Of a stretch of 64,000 bases of DNA, positions 15,601 to 25,155 are shown in pieces. The notes under the pieces are model-generated. The model was not told where the DNA came from, made no database searches, and worked only from the letters and a program-made list of their open reading frames with translations. Position numbers and translations under genes: made by a program. Source of the stretch: Callipepla californica brunnescens (lineage: Eukaryota; Chordata; Aves; Galliformes; Odontophoridae); NCBI GenBank assembly GCA_023055505.1, contig JALIRH010000013.1, forward strand, positions 7,750,001 through 7,814,000, given 5' to 3'. Within the stretch, counting starts at the first letter, position 1. Each line of letters opens with the position of its first letter.

Positions 15601-16418
15601 AATAATGAAACAGGAATGACGAAATGACAGAGGCTGCTAATTTCAGTGCTAATTTTACACTTCTAAGCCCTGTAAATTCAAGTCTGGCTTGGTACGTTGA
15701 GCTTGAGGTCACAAATTAGACAAGTTCATTTAGCTCCTGAAACTTAATGGTCACTTAACCATTGCACTCCCTACCCTATTTTACGTTTCTGTTAAATATT
15801 TGGTATCAAAACACTGCAAAAGACTACAACAGGTTCTGAATTCACTGAAGTGTTCATATTGGATATGGGATATGCTTTTAAAGTGGTGTTTGAACAGGCT
15901 CTGAGCATCGCACATACCCATGTTTCTTTTCTGACTTCAGCTGAAGCATCCACATAGATGAGATGGGTGGCTGTCAGGTACAGGGTCCCGCTTGCCGCCT
16001 TCCTGCTCGTATAGCGATCCAGCAATTTCACGTTCTCCACCTGCAACGAGAGCAAAGGGTTCAAAAGCACATTTAGCCCTGCACAAAGAAATTCCAAACA
16101 CTTGCTGAACCACAGCCATGTCACCGCTAAAATACAACCCAGGGAATGAAAACACCTAGGAGGTACGTGCCTCCAGCTACACCAAACCGGCTTTACAACG
16201 CACACTAACAGCTGGAAAAATAAGCTGGAAGCCAAAGAGGTCAAGCAAAGCGCCAAGGTCTGAGAACGGCCTGAAGAGAAGGATTACCGGGTTCGTAGCA
16301 CGGCCCCTCCGCTCGGCGCAGCGGTAAGGACCGACGGCCCGTCCCCTCAGCCCCAGAACCCCACGGCCAGGCCGGCAGAGGCAGGGCCGCTCACCTTCGG
16401 CGTGGTGATGTGCTCCAT
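406..16418 (-). CDS. MTMR8: MTMR8-type myotubularin-related phosphatase, complete coding sequence in 14 exons
   Basis: Predicted phosphoinositide 3-phosphatase acting on PI(3)P and PI(3,5)P2 at endosomal and autophagic membranes; mammalian MTMR8 pairs with the catalytically dead MTMR9 through a coiled coil (family knowledge). Coding blocks, in transcript order: 16395-16418, 15918-16040, 15133-15295, 12918-13075, 11977-12105, 10864-10998, 8998-9130, 7449-7558, 6367-6492, 5362-5411, 3722-3922, 3185-3313, 2172-2298, 406-687. They sum to 1,890 nt (629 aa plus stop) with every phase matching and no frameshift. PH-GRAM region: residues about 1-103. Phosphatase domain: about 104-500, with HCSDGWDR at 337-344 (nucleophile Cys338, Arg344). 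Coiled-coil candidate: about 508-536. Assignment to MTMR8 rather than MTMR6/7 rests on [20 protein letters not shown] and [12 protein letters not shown], compared from memory. The C-terminal tail is shorter than in human MTMR8 (about 704 aa, recalled). Confidence 0.95.
1238..1948 (+). mobile_element. CR1 LINE 3' fragment inside MTMR8 intron 13
   Basis: Degraded non-LTR retrotransposon, plus strand, so opposite to MTMR8. Diagnostic CR1 pieces in order: AGCCAGCAGTGTGCGCTC, a run including GCCACAAAGATGATCCTAGG, GAACAGGCTGCCCAGAGA, and a 3' end with TCTATGATTCCATG, the avian CR1 tail type. It is 5'-truncated as most CR1 copies are. Frames are broken and no intact reverse transcriptase remains. 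Confidence 0.93.
2172..2298 (-). CDS. MTMR8: MTMR8 coding exon 13 (end of phosphatase domain and coiled coil)
   Basis: Encodes Gln494 (split) to Asn536. It opens with [18 protein letters not shown], diagnostic of MTMR8 over MTMR6 (which I recall as FWRNMYHQF). A heptad-like stretch ([19 protein letters not shown]) then probably forms the coiled coil used for pairing with MTMR9. The acceptor is TTCTTAAG and the donor GTGAGT. Confidence 0.94.
3185..3313 (-). CDS. MTMR8: MTMR8 coding exon 12
   Basis: Encodes Lys451 (split) to Phe493 plus two bases of Gln494: [24 protein letters not shown], then [10 protein letters not shown]. The EKTHS-WPFL block matches MTMR6/8. The acceptor is TTGGCAG and the donor GTAAGT. 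Confidence 0.94.
3722..3922 (-). CDS. MTMR8: MTMR8 coding exon 11
   Basis: Encodes Arg384 (split) to Leu450 plus two bases of Lys451. It includes [36 protein letters not shown] and [11 protein letters not shown], the C-terminal half of the phosphatase fold. The acceptor is CTGTCTAG and the donor GTGAGT. The plus-strand open frame over it is a shadow. Confidence 0.96.
5362..5411 (-). CDS. MTMR8: MTMR8 coding exon 10 (50-nt small exon)
   Basis: Encodes residues 368-383 ([16 protein letters not shown]) plus two bases of Arg384. It is only 50 nt but is required to join exons 9 and 11 in frame. The acceptor is the less common AAG after a CT-rich tract (TTCCCCCTTCCCCC); the donor is GTGAGA. Skipping it would shift the frame. 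Confidence 0.93.
6367..6492 (-). CDS. MTMR8: MTMR8 coding exon 9 (catalytic P-loop)
   Basis: Encodes residues 326-367. It contains [18 protein letters not shown], the CX5R signature of active 3-phosphatase myotubularins, with Cys338 as nucleophile and Arg344 binding phosphate. The two aspartates typical of active members are present, so the enzyme is predicted active. The acceptor is TTCACAG and the donor GTAAGA. Confidence 0.97.
7449..7558 (-). CDS. MTMR8: MTMR8 coding exon 8
   Basis: Encodes Val289 (split) to Lys325, including [20 protein letters not shown] and [10 protein letters not shown], which lead directly into the catalytic loop exon. The acceptor is TTCTTAG and the donor GTAAAG. 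Confidence 0.96.
8998..9130 (-). CDS. MTMR8: MTMR8 coding exon 7
   Basis: Encodes residues 245-288 plus the first base of Val289: [19 protein letters not shown], then [17 protein letters not shown]. The acceptor is TTGACAG and the donor GTAAGC. The exon ends in phase 1. Confidence 0.96.
10864..10998 (-). CDS. MTMR8: MTMR8 coding exon 6
   Basis: Encodes residues 200-244, from [20 protein letters not shown] to [17 protein letters not shown] and VVDTRPK are strongly conserved across the MTMR6/7/8 group. The acceptor is TTGCAG and the donor GTATCT. Confidence 0.96.
11603..11634. repeat. Perfect 2 x 16-bp tandem duplication
   Basis: The unit GCATCTTGTTAAACAT occurs twice back to back in MTMR8 intron 5. 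It is a small local duplication with no further copies seen nearby. Confidence 0.9.
11977..12105 (-). CDS. MTMR8: MTMR8 coding exon 5
   Basis: Encodes residues 157-199, [12 protein letters not shown] followed by [20 protein letters not shown], a hallmark myotubularin block. The acceptor is CTTCAG and the donor GTTAGT, and both borders are phase 0. Confidence 0.96.
12918..13075 (-). CDS. MTMR8: MTMR8 coding exon 4 (start of phosphatase domain)
   Basis: Encodes Val104 (split) to Glu156, including [18 protein letters not shown] and YQRMGIPND, the conserved entry into the myotubularin phosphatase fold. A long CT-rich tract precedes the CCCAG acceptor, and the donor is GTAATT. A long open frame on the opposite strand here is antisense shadow. 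Confidence 0.96.
15133..15295 (-). CDS. MTMR8: MTMR8 coding exon 3 (PH-GRAM, C-terminal part)
   Basis: Encodes residues 50-103 plus the first base of Val104. It includes [22 protein letters not shown] and [17 protein letters not shown], matching the GRAM domain of MTMR6/7/8 proteins. The acceptor is TTTTTTAG and the donor GTACTG. The exon ends in phase 1. Confidence 0.95.
15918..16040 (-). CDS. MTMR8: MTMR8 coding exon 2 (PH-GRAM, N-terminal part)
   Basis: Encodes residues 9-49, from [10 protein letters not shown] to RKETW, with the family-typical [12 protein letters not shown] strand. The acceptor is GTTGCAG and the donor GTATGTG, and both borders are phase 0. Confidence 0.96.
16395..16418 (-). 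CDS. MTMR8: MTMR8 coding exon 1 (start codon)
   Basis: Encodes MEHITTPK, residues 1-8. The start ATG lies at 16,416-16,418 behind a GC-rich leader in the CpG island. The exon ends at AAG before a GTGAGC donor, phase 0. The paralogue-like opening (MxHI..PKVE) supports this start, and no in-frame upstream ATG is needed. Confidence 0.95.
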
Positions 16419-16465
16419 GGCGGTACCGCCCGCACCTCAGCCCGCCCGCGCCGCCGGGCCTCCGC

Positions 16466-16476
16466 GCCGCCATTTG
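16466..16476 (-). promoter_or_regulatory. YY1-like site upstream of the MTMR8 start codon
   Basis: Read on the minus strand this is CAAATGGCGGC, close to the YY1 consensus AAGATGGCGGC and in the orientation of MTMR8 transcription. YY1 sites of this type usually lie just downstream of the start site, which suggests initiation slightly above 16,476. Confidence 0.6.
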
Positions 16477-16504
16477 CAGCGGGCTGTTCCCGCCCCGCCG
16501 CAAG

Positions 16505-16514
16505 TCTCGCGAGA
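16505..16514. promoter_or_regulatory. TCTCGCGAGA palindromic promoter element
   Basis: A perfect 10-bp TCTCGCGAGA sits about 90 bp upstream of the MTMR8 ATG. This CGCG element is known to recruit BANP at CpG-island promoters in vertebrates, in a methylation-sensitive way. The motif is seen directly; occupancy is inferred. Confidence 0.75.
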
Positions 16515-16543
16515 TGCTGGCGGGGCGGGCCGGCGCCGCGCTC

Positions 16544-16552
16544 GCCATTTTG
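16544..16552 (-). promoter_or_regulatory. Second YY1-like site (CAAAATGGC)
   Basis: CAAAATGGC on the minus strand, flanked by the small inverted repeat CGCTC/GAGCG. It may mark an alternative upstream start for MTMR8 or position divergent initiation. Confidence 0.5.
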
Positions 16553-16580
16553 AGCGAGGGCAGGCGCCTCGTGGTGCGGA

Positions 16581-19500
16581 GGTAGATTTGTCCTGTGTTA
16601 GCTCGTACTGTGAGACAGACGCCGTCAGCTTGCTTGATCTGTGTGGTTTACATTCAGAACGTGACGCTGCCTCTTGCAGGTAGCTGAGCTCTATCCTGAG
16701 CAGCTGCTGTAACCTTCGCTGCAGCTCACACAGTGAGGATTCACCGTGCTCTGCGAACCCAGGGACCAGGTTTCCCCTGATGCTAACCCCAGATTTGCTG
16801 AGGAGTTGAGGAGGAAAACCTGCGTTATCCATCGATAATTCACGCTGTTTAATTGCTGCCAACAGGCAGTGGCGGTGTGACAAGCAGAGGTGTCTTTGTT
16901 GCACCCCCCAGAAGAGAGGTGTTGCTACCAGAGGAGGAGGAAAAAGGACACAGCACAGATATGGGACAGCCCTGCACTGCACCCCTCAGTGCTTTCACAA
17001 CATGCTCTCTCGTCGTTCCTTCTGAAATAAGGGCGTGCTGCTTCACCTCAAGGCAGGATGAGGCCCACTGGTGCTGCGGCCATCAGCCGTCAGTGGGAGC
17101 CCTGCTGCCATGCACTGCCTGCCAGGAGCAGGGTGCTGGGTGTGCATACAGCACCTGCCTGCTCCGCTCGGCTGTCTCAGGATCGCTCACTGCCCTGTGT
17201 ACAAGAGCCAGGTGTTAGGACTGCTGTAATTATTGCATTAGGCAACAATTTATTGTTATTAGGCAATAAAGTAAGAAAAAAAAATACGGGTGGAAACGTC
17301 CAAGAAATCGTGTTATAAAATTGGAAAGGGACGCTATTTCTCAATGTCCTCGTTGTTTTTCTAAGCACAAATCTAGGGAAGCTCGTTCAGACAAGACTCA
17401 AGGAAAGGCAGCATCAGTGCTTGCATTAAAATTCCTCAGGATACCTATGGAAGTCTCAACAGATCTGTCTTTCTCTGAGTCCCAATGGGAATAAGAGAAG
17501 GAGAAAGAGAAGCACACCAAAGTTTGGAGGAAAATATCAAATTCATCTGTGATACAATTTTAGTTGCTTGCACGGTTATGATGGTGGTTCATTTCTAGTC
17601 ACCTCTCTTCTGTTAGGCCTTTACACATCTGTGCTGTGCATTATTCCCAGGTCATTTTTTTCCCCAGATCATTTTTTTTTCCCCTGTAGCTTCTTATAAG
17701 GTTTGTGGAAAGATTATGATAAACTGGGTGAGGATCATTGAAAGGAACTCTACAATGCTGCACAACATACACGTATAATAGCAACATATCACATTCCTCT
17801 GTTAAAAACCAAGAACACACACAGAAGGCAAAAAGTAACAGAAGAGGGAAGAAAAAAGCATGTTCAGCTGAGGATTAGAAAACATGAAATCATAGACGCA
17901 CTTTCTTAGCCAGCTACTATCACACTCACAACCTACTCCCAATGATTTCTGTTCCACAGAGGCCAGTTTTGAGCAGGAATAAATGGTGCTGACTTCTACC
18001 AGGGAGATTTTCTCAAGTAGAAGTTGGAGCTATGGAAAAAGTGCAGAGCAGAACTGAGCTCCTGAGCTTGGTAACCAATCAGTTGAGACACATTCTGCTG
18101 TGGTCCTGGAATATGACTGTTGACAAAGGCAGCCTCATTTACAAGTGTTAAAAGGAGAATGGTGCCAAAAATAAAATGAGATGACAGGTTCAGATATGAT
18201 TAAACAGCCAGTACCAGACACTCTGCACACAGTCCTACCGAGATGTTGGATTTTGTCACTTTGAAAAGAGAGAGCATAATGTACGTGCTGGGGATAAGTC
18301 CATGGGGTGCTGATGCTAATGGTCAGTTGAGTGGCTCCAGACATGAACCTGTCCTTCAGCGTCCTTTTTCTCTCTTTAATAACACTCAGAAGGTAACTGT
18401 CACAAGCAATAGCTTTAGGGAACACAGATTCTTCCTGTATTATAGAATTTTGACTGTTGCAAATTGTTTTTGAAGTATATTCCTGGGGAGAAAGAACTTA
18501 AGAGTAGCTTATTTCTGAGAATATAAGCTGGTAAGGAGTAAGAAAGCAGAACTGGGTATGGGTACCTACAAACCTCACTGAAACCTTTGCAACTACACTT
18601 ATTCTGATGGGCTCCTCAATGGAATTTTTTTAAGTGAGTTTTGATACCATGAGGTAGTTTATGTGTTTATGTGTTGAGCTGCAGTGTTATTCGAACGATT
18701 ACAGCCTCAGGAGACCCAAGAGCATGCAACTAATTGATTCCCCCAACTATCTGGAAAATACCCCATGGAAAAAATGTGTGCTGTTTCTTACAGCTGCTGC
18801 TGCTGACGTTCCCTGACAGCAATAACCTCCACAGTGCCATCTGAGTGGGTCAAGTGTAGTGGTCCCTAATACATAGGTGTAGGTGCTGTAGTGCAGTCAC
18901 GTTTGTGGTGTGGTAGAGCATCAAGAGGTACACTTGCCAAAACACAATTAGCTCATCTTGTTACTACTGAAGGAGCCACAAGACTAAGCTCAACGTGTGC
19001 TGCTGCCACTGATGTTACACTGCTAAAGTAACTCAGAAATCCAGCCTAGTCCCTGATAGCCCTTTCAAAAGGTTTTACACCTCAGAGTGAGTTGCAAATA
19101 CAAACAGGCACCATCAGTCTGCACGCAAGGACCATCCCTCTCCTCTGTCAAATTCAGTTCAAACAAGTGCAGCAGCTCAGGTATCCCGTTACGTTGTTCT
19201 GCTTTAGATTCATAATCTGCTGCCCATGCTGTGATGGGGCAGTGGGAGAGCACCACCATCCTGCTTCAAGTCAGAAGGGCTCAGGTTATTTTTTTTCAGT
19301 TAATTAAAGCATAACTTGCAGGGGTGGAAAATCACTACTGAGATGTGAGGTAAGGAAATGCTGAGTGGGTGTTTTTTTTCCCTTACAGTTGCTGTAGCCA
19401 GGTGTTTTTAATGGAAGGAAAGCAATATGTCATCATAATAACTCTTGATGAAATTGCCTGACACTTATGCCCACTTCCAGCAGAGTTAAGGAACCTAACT

Positions 19501-21535
19501 GAAGAACGTGTATTTTTGATCTGGGTTGTTGCTCTTGGAGATGAACTGAATAATTTCATACCAAATAGATCATACAGCAGAGTTTCTTCTCTTTTCTGTT
19601 GAATAGCTAGGAGCAGATTGTGATTTTTCTCATGTGCATTGTTTCTGCGAAATTATGTTATGAGGTTCTTCCTGCTTGTTGCCTTGCAATCTGAGCTGCA
19701 CTTCTTGTTTTTGAATGGCCTTGCCACTAAATGGCATTGTTCTGCTTCCTGAGTAGAATCATCCCTCTTGGAGAAAACAGAACATGTTCATATAAAGTGT
19801 ATCTCCTGCATCAACTTGTTAAAGCGAATGTAAATCTGACTTCTGCAAAGAGCCAGGTTACTGAGAACTCACCTGTAAGAACATTCATGGAATGGGGCCG
19901 TGAGAGAACTCTGAGCAAAGCCAGAGCAGATGTGTTTTTGCAGTTTCAAACAAATCTGTAGATTCTGTTTTGCAGTACGTCTATCACTGTCTGCAAATAA
20001 AGCCCCTCAGGCCCACAGATCCAGAGCTTCCCTAAGAACACAGAGCTATTCTCCCTGCTGTCAAGTAGGGAAGACAGAAGACAGTTGTTTCCTGGAATGT
20101 TTTTTAACAGAGCTTCCACTGCACATTGGGCTCCTATTTGTAGTAAAGATCTGCACGAATACAGCAATGACTGAGGGCTGGGAACGGCTGTCTCCCCCTT
20201 GGCATTTCACCGAGCTAGATGAAGGCTGGATTTGGCTGGCTGTCTTGCTACATCTGGAAATGTAAGGAGGAAAAAAGCACCAAGCCCTCTTACATAGTAG
20301 AAACAGAGGATGCTGAATTAAAACCAAAGCAGGGCAGGTACTTTATAGGTAACTGAAAGGTACTTTTTCCTCTGGTAATTGACATGGTCTAAGAAAATAA
20401 GTGATCTGGTGTATTAAAGTACGTACAGCAGAGGAGCTGAGTAGAATACTCCCCACAGTACTAACCTGTTTCAGGGCCTTAAACCCTTTGTTCCTGTACA
20501 CAAAGCTGTGACCCAGTCAAGCTTGTTAGCAGTGGCAAATTTATTCCTAACTGTTTTTCTCTGATGGAATGGAGTTGTTCTTTTTTCAAGACAGGACTCA
20601 ATCCATAGTGACAAAGGGTGGATTATCTGCCTCCCAGCAAGCTACTGAAACCTATCAAAGTGAATTTGGAAGTGGCTTTAGAAAAGCTACTGAAAGCATG
20701 CCAAGAACTGTATAATACAGGGAAGGAGAGTAGGGATGGTACTTAAATGCAGTATGATATTAGGATGTTGGCAGCATCTGGAGAACGGAGATGGTGTTTG
20801 GCAAATGATAGAAACGGATATAATTCAGGACTGGAGCCAAGCTCCAGCTTTACTTGGCCGCTGACAGAACCTCCTCTGGGGTTTAACCCTGTCACACTTA
20901 GAAAATTGTTTTCTCCTGTTTGTAATGAAGCCCAAACTTCAGCATCTCTGTATGCGCCATGGATGGAATATCTTTCTAGGTGGCAGAAATTAGCTAGATC
21001 GTTTCCTCTGGCCCAACTTTTAAGTGTAAACAACGGGGCTTTTGGAGATATCTTCTTGCTGAAGACAAATTATGGACGGATGTTCCTTGGGCTTACAGAG
21101 GACAAAGCACTCCAGAATTGTTCTACACCGTTTCGCTGACAGCACCTTTTTCATTTTGTGCCTATGTATAGTTTTGATTCTGTTGTTTAATTACAGTTCT
21201 AATCATCTTACTCATGCTTCATTCCCCACTGTAAATAAAAGGAATTTTAGGCAGCACTTTGCTCTTTTCTTCTTCCAAGCAGCTGCATAAATTTGCCCTT
21301 TTTTAAAAAAGGGACTGATTATTTTATTGTGAAATCATGTGTTCATCCAGTCAACATTACTGAGTTGAGTCATCTCATTGTCAGAGAAAGCACCCTAGGG
21401 AACAAAGATGAACAATTGCAGGTTATTTGTCATCAACAGTTTGTGGAGTGCTTAAGCACACTGAGTGACAGCAAGATGACTTTATACCTATGCATATTAA
21501 GTGTAATATAGTCTGGTGAACTCTTTGGTGATTTA
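16581..21535. other. Intergenic, no recognisable gene
   Basis: About 5 kb upstream of MTMR8. A GTAGAT donor-like site at 16,582 and an AATAAA at 17,265-17,270 leave room for a short divergent non-coding RNA. Otherwise I see only unconserved-looking open frames, the longest 130 codons at 20,747-21,139, and an AATAAA at 21,235. Confidence 0.7.
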
Positions 21536-21753
21536 ACAATGGGAAGACAAATGAATATAATGGCTTTAAACTACAAGACAGTAGATTTAGATTCAATATT
21601 CAGAATAAATTATTCACTCAGTGGATGGTGAGGCACTGGCACAGGCTGTCCAGAAAAGTTGTGGATGCCCCAACTCAGGAGGTGTTCAAGGGCAGGTTAG
21701 ATGGGGCTTTGGGCAACCTGACCTAGCAAGGGCATTCCTGCCTGTGGCAGAGA
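21536..21753 (+). mobile_element. CR1 LINE fragment
   Basis: Plus-strand CR1 3' region: ATGGCTTTAAACTACAAGA, GATGGTGAGGCACTGGC, GTGGATGCCCCAACTCAGG, GGTTAGATGGGGCTTTGGG and a CCTGACCTAGCAAGG end. It is truncated at both ends and lacks the 3' octamer tail. Confidence 0.92.
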
Positions 21754-22276
21754 AGTCAGAGAAATTAAAAATTGGCCACTTCTGCTCTTGTGCACCCCAC
21801 ACCCCAAAGGCTAAGCACACCCCTGCATTCAGGCAGGTGCACTGGCTCCAGTATTGCCTAGTTGTTAGAGAAAGCAATCTTAATTTTGGGGCTGCTACAG
21901 GGAATTGAGTCTCTCAAAGTCATCTTTTTAACTTAGGTCTTGCAAGATTGCATAAGTCAAAAAGCAGTAGAAGAAAAGCAGTAGTAAAGACTGGTGTACC
22001 CCATTCATCTCTTCGTTAGCCTGTTGGATAACAGCATCCAGTGACAAAGTCCTGCCTGGTGCTGACTGACTATTAGAGCTGGTGTGTAGGTAGCTTATCA
22101 TTCAGAAAAGCATGAATGTTTATCTGAAATGAACCGGTGTGGGGCAAAAGAAAGCAATAGCAGTGCATTATACTGGGATATAAGTGCTACAGAGCAACAG
22201 AAAATGACAACAATTGGCTTACTCCCTTCTGATGACCAGTAACAGTTCAAGAGGAGTGCAATCTAAAGAGACATGC

Positions 22277-22452
22277 TGCTTCACTGGCTGCTAATCCTTA
22301 AATGATGGTGAGGAGGGGTGGGCCCAGGGTCCAGCCCTTCCAGTCACTCAGGTGCACTGCTTTCACCTGAGCTCCCAGGGTTAGCCATGCTTTCTCACCT
22401 CCTACTCAACCATTGGTTCAGGCCATGAACTGGCAATTCCCATGCAACTGGA
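22277..22452 (+). repeat. Unclassified interspersed repeat, copy 1
   Basis: It aligns by eye along its length with 59,091-59,265. Shared blocks include CCTTAAATGA, CACTCAG, CACCTGAGCTCCC and GGCCA.GA. Divergence is high, so this is an old dispersed element. The GC-rich composition and the CACCTGAGCTCC block suggest an LTR-type avian repeat, but I cannot name the family. Confidence 0.65.
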
Positions 22453-25139
22453 AAAATGATATGCAGCAGTCTACTGAAGTACTTAAGGACACTCTAACGG
22501 CAAACATTACAGAGGGCAATTTGTCTGGAAATACTTCGTGCTCATAGCTACTGGCAAGTAGAAATAAAGCCCATAGTGTAAAGGAGCACAGGCCTCATTT
22601 GTGTCCATCCATAAGACAACACGCGTGGCAAAGAAAACAGCAGCCAGATGGCTTTACTGTCACTAGAAACCGTAGAACAAAAAGTGGTTATCAAATATAG
22701 GTAAGCACTGTTACCAGTGAATCTGTCATATTTACTTATACACTGCTGGTCTAATGCTATCATCCTCACCTAAAGACACCAGATCAGTTTGAAAAGCCTA
22801 CTGCATCATCCACCCACAAGCAGAACCTCATGGCACTTGGATAATACCACCATTCCAGGTCATAAGAACTGGTTTATACTTACTCTCCCAGAAAACTTAT
22901 TAACAATACCCCTTTCTCACTTTTCTCACAGTTTCTCTTCAGTAATAAATAGCCCCGATGAAAATTCAGAATGGGAACACAATGGATACCCAGATGGTTT
23001 CACTTAGGGAACTTTGGCATATATATTCTGCTATTTACTATTTCCTTACCGAGCTAATCTTTTGAGTAGGTGGGAGTGCTGATAACTGCCCATGGTGAAA
23101 ACATCAGAAGGTAGGTACATGTTCACATTGGCGATCGCTACGTTAGCAGTGGGATCAATGTGTTAGATACACACCTGAGAAAACAGGACATGGAGAATGA
23201 GTATGAAAAATAAGTCCATACTTTTCTAACTTAACTAGATACATACCATAACATTTAGCCTTGACACTTACATATTATTACAGACAGAATTCTTCCTTTT
23301 TAGACTTCATATATTCTGTACAACTGCTATTTTGTTGTGCTAATGACACCATATGCCTTCTAAAAGGTGGTGGCAGCTATCCAGTAGTAATGTATATAAA
23401 CAAAGTACGGCTAGTTTAGAGCTTAACTAGCCTTTACAGACCAGCAGAACCAAACTGACCCAACACTGCAAACCAAGTTCTTTTCAGTTTGTTTCCAGCA
23501 GAAATTTCACCTCTTTCCTTTCACTCTCTTGCTGAACCTTTACTAGATCCTGTGCAGGCCACAGCAAATCAATTGTTCATTGGCAGACAAGCCTAGGACT
23601 ACAACACTTACTTAATGTTCTAGGATCCAGTGTTAAATGAAAAGATAAAAGGATACAGTAAAGCAGAGAAAAATGTCCTTCCCACCATTTCTCCAGCAAC
23701 TGATAATGGATAAAATTGATTATCTGTATTTCAGATGACACTGTTTTCAATGAGAGTCCTCAGATGAAATGCTGTATGCATCACTAGAATGCATCATTAA
23801 TCATCAACGCATGCATCATTAGAATTCTGTTGCCATTTCTCCTGATGGAACTATACATCTGGAAATTCTGAAGTCCTTTTTCCCTTCTTAAGTTTTTCTT
23901 TACTCTAAAAAATGTTTATGCAGCGATCTCTATTGTTGCTTTATTTATTTATTTCCACAGGCAGCTTTCAGTTATTTAAATCCCCTGAAGGAAATAAAAT
24001 AATTTACTGACCAAAGTAACCAGTTACCTGAATTTATCTCATTTAATCAATTAGTCATGTCTACATCTCCAGTTCTGTCGTAGGTAAGGTATATTGCTTA
24101 CCAATATGCAGGCAACATTGTCTCTCCAGACATCGACCACTCACATCCACTCATCCATGCAAAAAGAACGAGCTTCTGATTTTGTGCTTCTCCTTCGCGG
24201 TCACAGGTGGAGCACGTTCCCTTTGGTGGTTCTACTGTTTCCTTTAATGTGAATAATTTCATACCCTCCTCGTACTCTCCGATTACATCATTATTTTCTA
24301 ATAAGCATATTTGTGGATTTTATCTGTTGATTGCTTTTGCCTAGAAGGCCTCAAACCAGAGTTATTTCAAGGCCAAGAAGAAGAAACCAGTTCTTAAAAA
24401 GAAAAAAGTACAGCAATCCATCAGTGTGCTACACTGACAGTTTAATATGCACGATCAGTACGCTGAGCTGCCAGCCTTTCCATAAAGCCATTAGCCATGT
24501 TTTCACAGAGAGCATCAGGTTGGACAACGCAAAGTTTACCAATAACTAAGATTATATGGCAATTTGGAAGTCAATAAACACAGCTGTCGTACTGGCTGCC
24601 GATGTTCTGACAACCAGCAATTTTTCTCAGTCACTGTGCACATCAAACTTAATCTGTCACACTTAGGATTACTAGCAGAGCACTAGGCAACACGTCACAA
24701 GAAACAACAGTGTGCTGGAAAGACATAATACCAGATGTCTTTGTTTGTAGTTAGCTGGATTTAATACAATTTTGTTTTCTTTCCTTGAGCCCTCTCTCCT
24801 CCAAGATGGCCAAGGAGGAATATGCTCAGAGGATCAGCTTCCTGATCCTGCTGGAGTTGGTTCGGGCTGCCAGTCGTTGCTGAAGGTCTCTCAGTTACCT
24901 GCAGGGATGCCAGCCTCCCAGAGAAACACACACATCCCGAACAGAACCACAGCATCAGCTCTGAAATGGACAGATGCTTTTCTGCTCTGGGCTCCTCTGA
25001 CTTCAGGGACAGTATAGAGAGAATAAAGCATATCACTGAGGTCCACTCTGAGTTTCCATTGTGAGACAAATTGTCAATTATATGTTTCAATTAGTGAAAC
25101 TAAAAGCCTTGAGCTCAGTTTAACCACCTAAATTGGAGG

Positions 25140-25155
25140 AAAAAAAAAAAAAAAA
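25140..25155. repeat. Poly(A) tract
   Basis: An uninterrupted run of 16 A, followed by CACAAAAACC. No element upstream was recognised that would make it a retrotransposon tail. Confidence 0.85.

Larger units (their letters stand above)
688..16394 (-). other. MTMR8: MTMR8 introns 1-13
   Basis: Thirteen GT-AG introns separate the coding blocks. In transcript order their lengths are 354, 622, 2057, 812, 978, 1733, 1439, 956, 955, 1439, 408, 886 and 1484 nt. They are AT-rich on the coding strand with pyrimidine tracts before most acceptors. Apart from the CR1 copy in intron 13 and a 16-bp tandem duplication in intron 5, I see no gene, RNA gene or recognisable transposon in them. The gene is far more compact than its human counterpart (recalled as over 100 kb). 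Confidence 0.9.
16290..16580. promoter_or_regulatory. MTMR8: CpG-island promoter of MTMR8
   Basis: This stretch is visibly CpG-dense compared with the AT-rich flanks and spans exon 1 and its upstream sequence. It holds GC boxes (such as CGGGGCGGG at 16,521), two minus-strand YY1-like motifs and a TCTCGCGAGA palindrome. There is no TATA box, as expected for a housekeeping CpG promoter. The transcription start is probably between about 16,430 and 16,570 on the minus strand. Confidence 0.85.

Noticed and set aside
406..16418. Assignment to MTMR6 or MTMR7
   Set aside because: Exon 13 ([12 protein letters not shown]) and exon 2 ([10 protein letters not shown]...IYVDAS) fit MTMR8 better than the MTMR6 sequence as recalled. 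MTMR7 was not compared in detail, so this remains a family-level judgement.
16437..16982. 181-codon minus-strand frame across the MTMR8 island
   Set aside because: Lies upstream of the true start in a GC-rich promoter where stops are rare. The translation is low-complexity Arg/Pro/Ala and unlike any family.
20747..21139. 130-codon plus-strand open frame followed by AATAAA at 21,235
   Set aside because: No recognised domain, no coding-like codon bias and no supporting splice or promoter signal; an overlapping minus frame is equally open.
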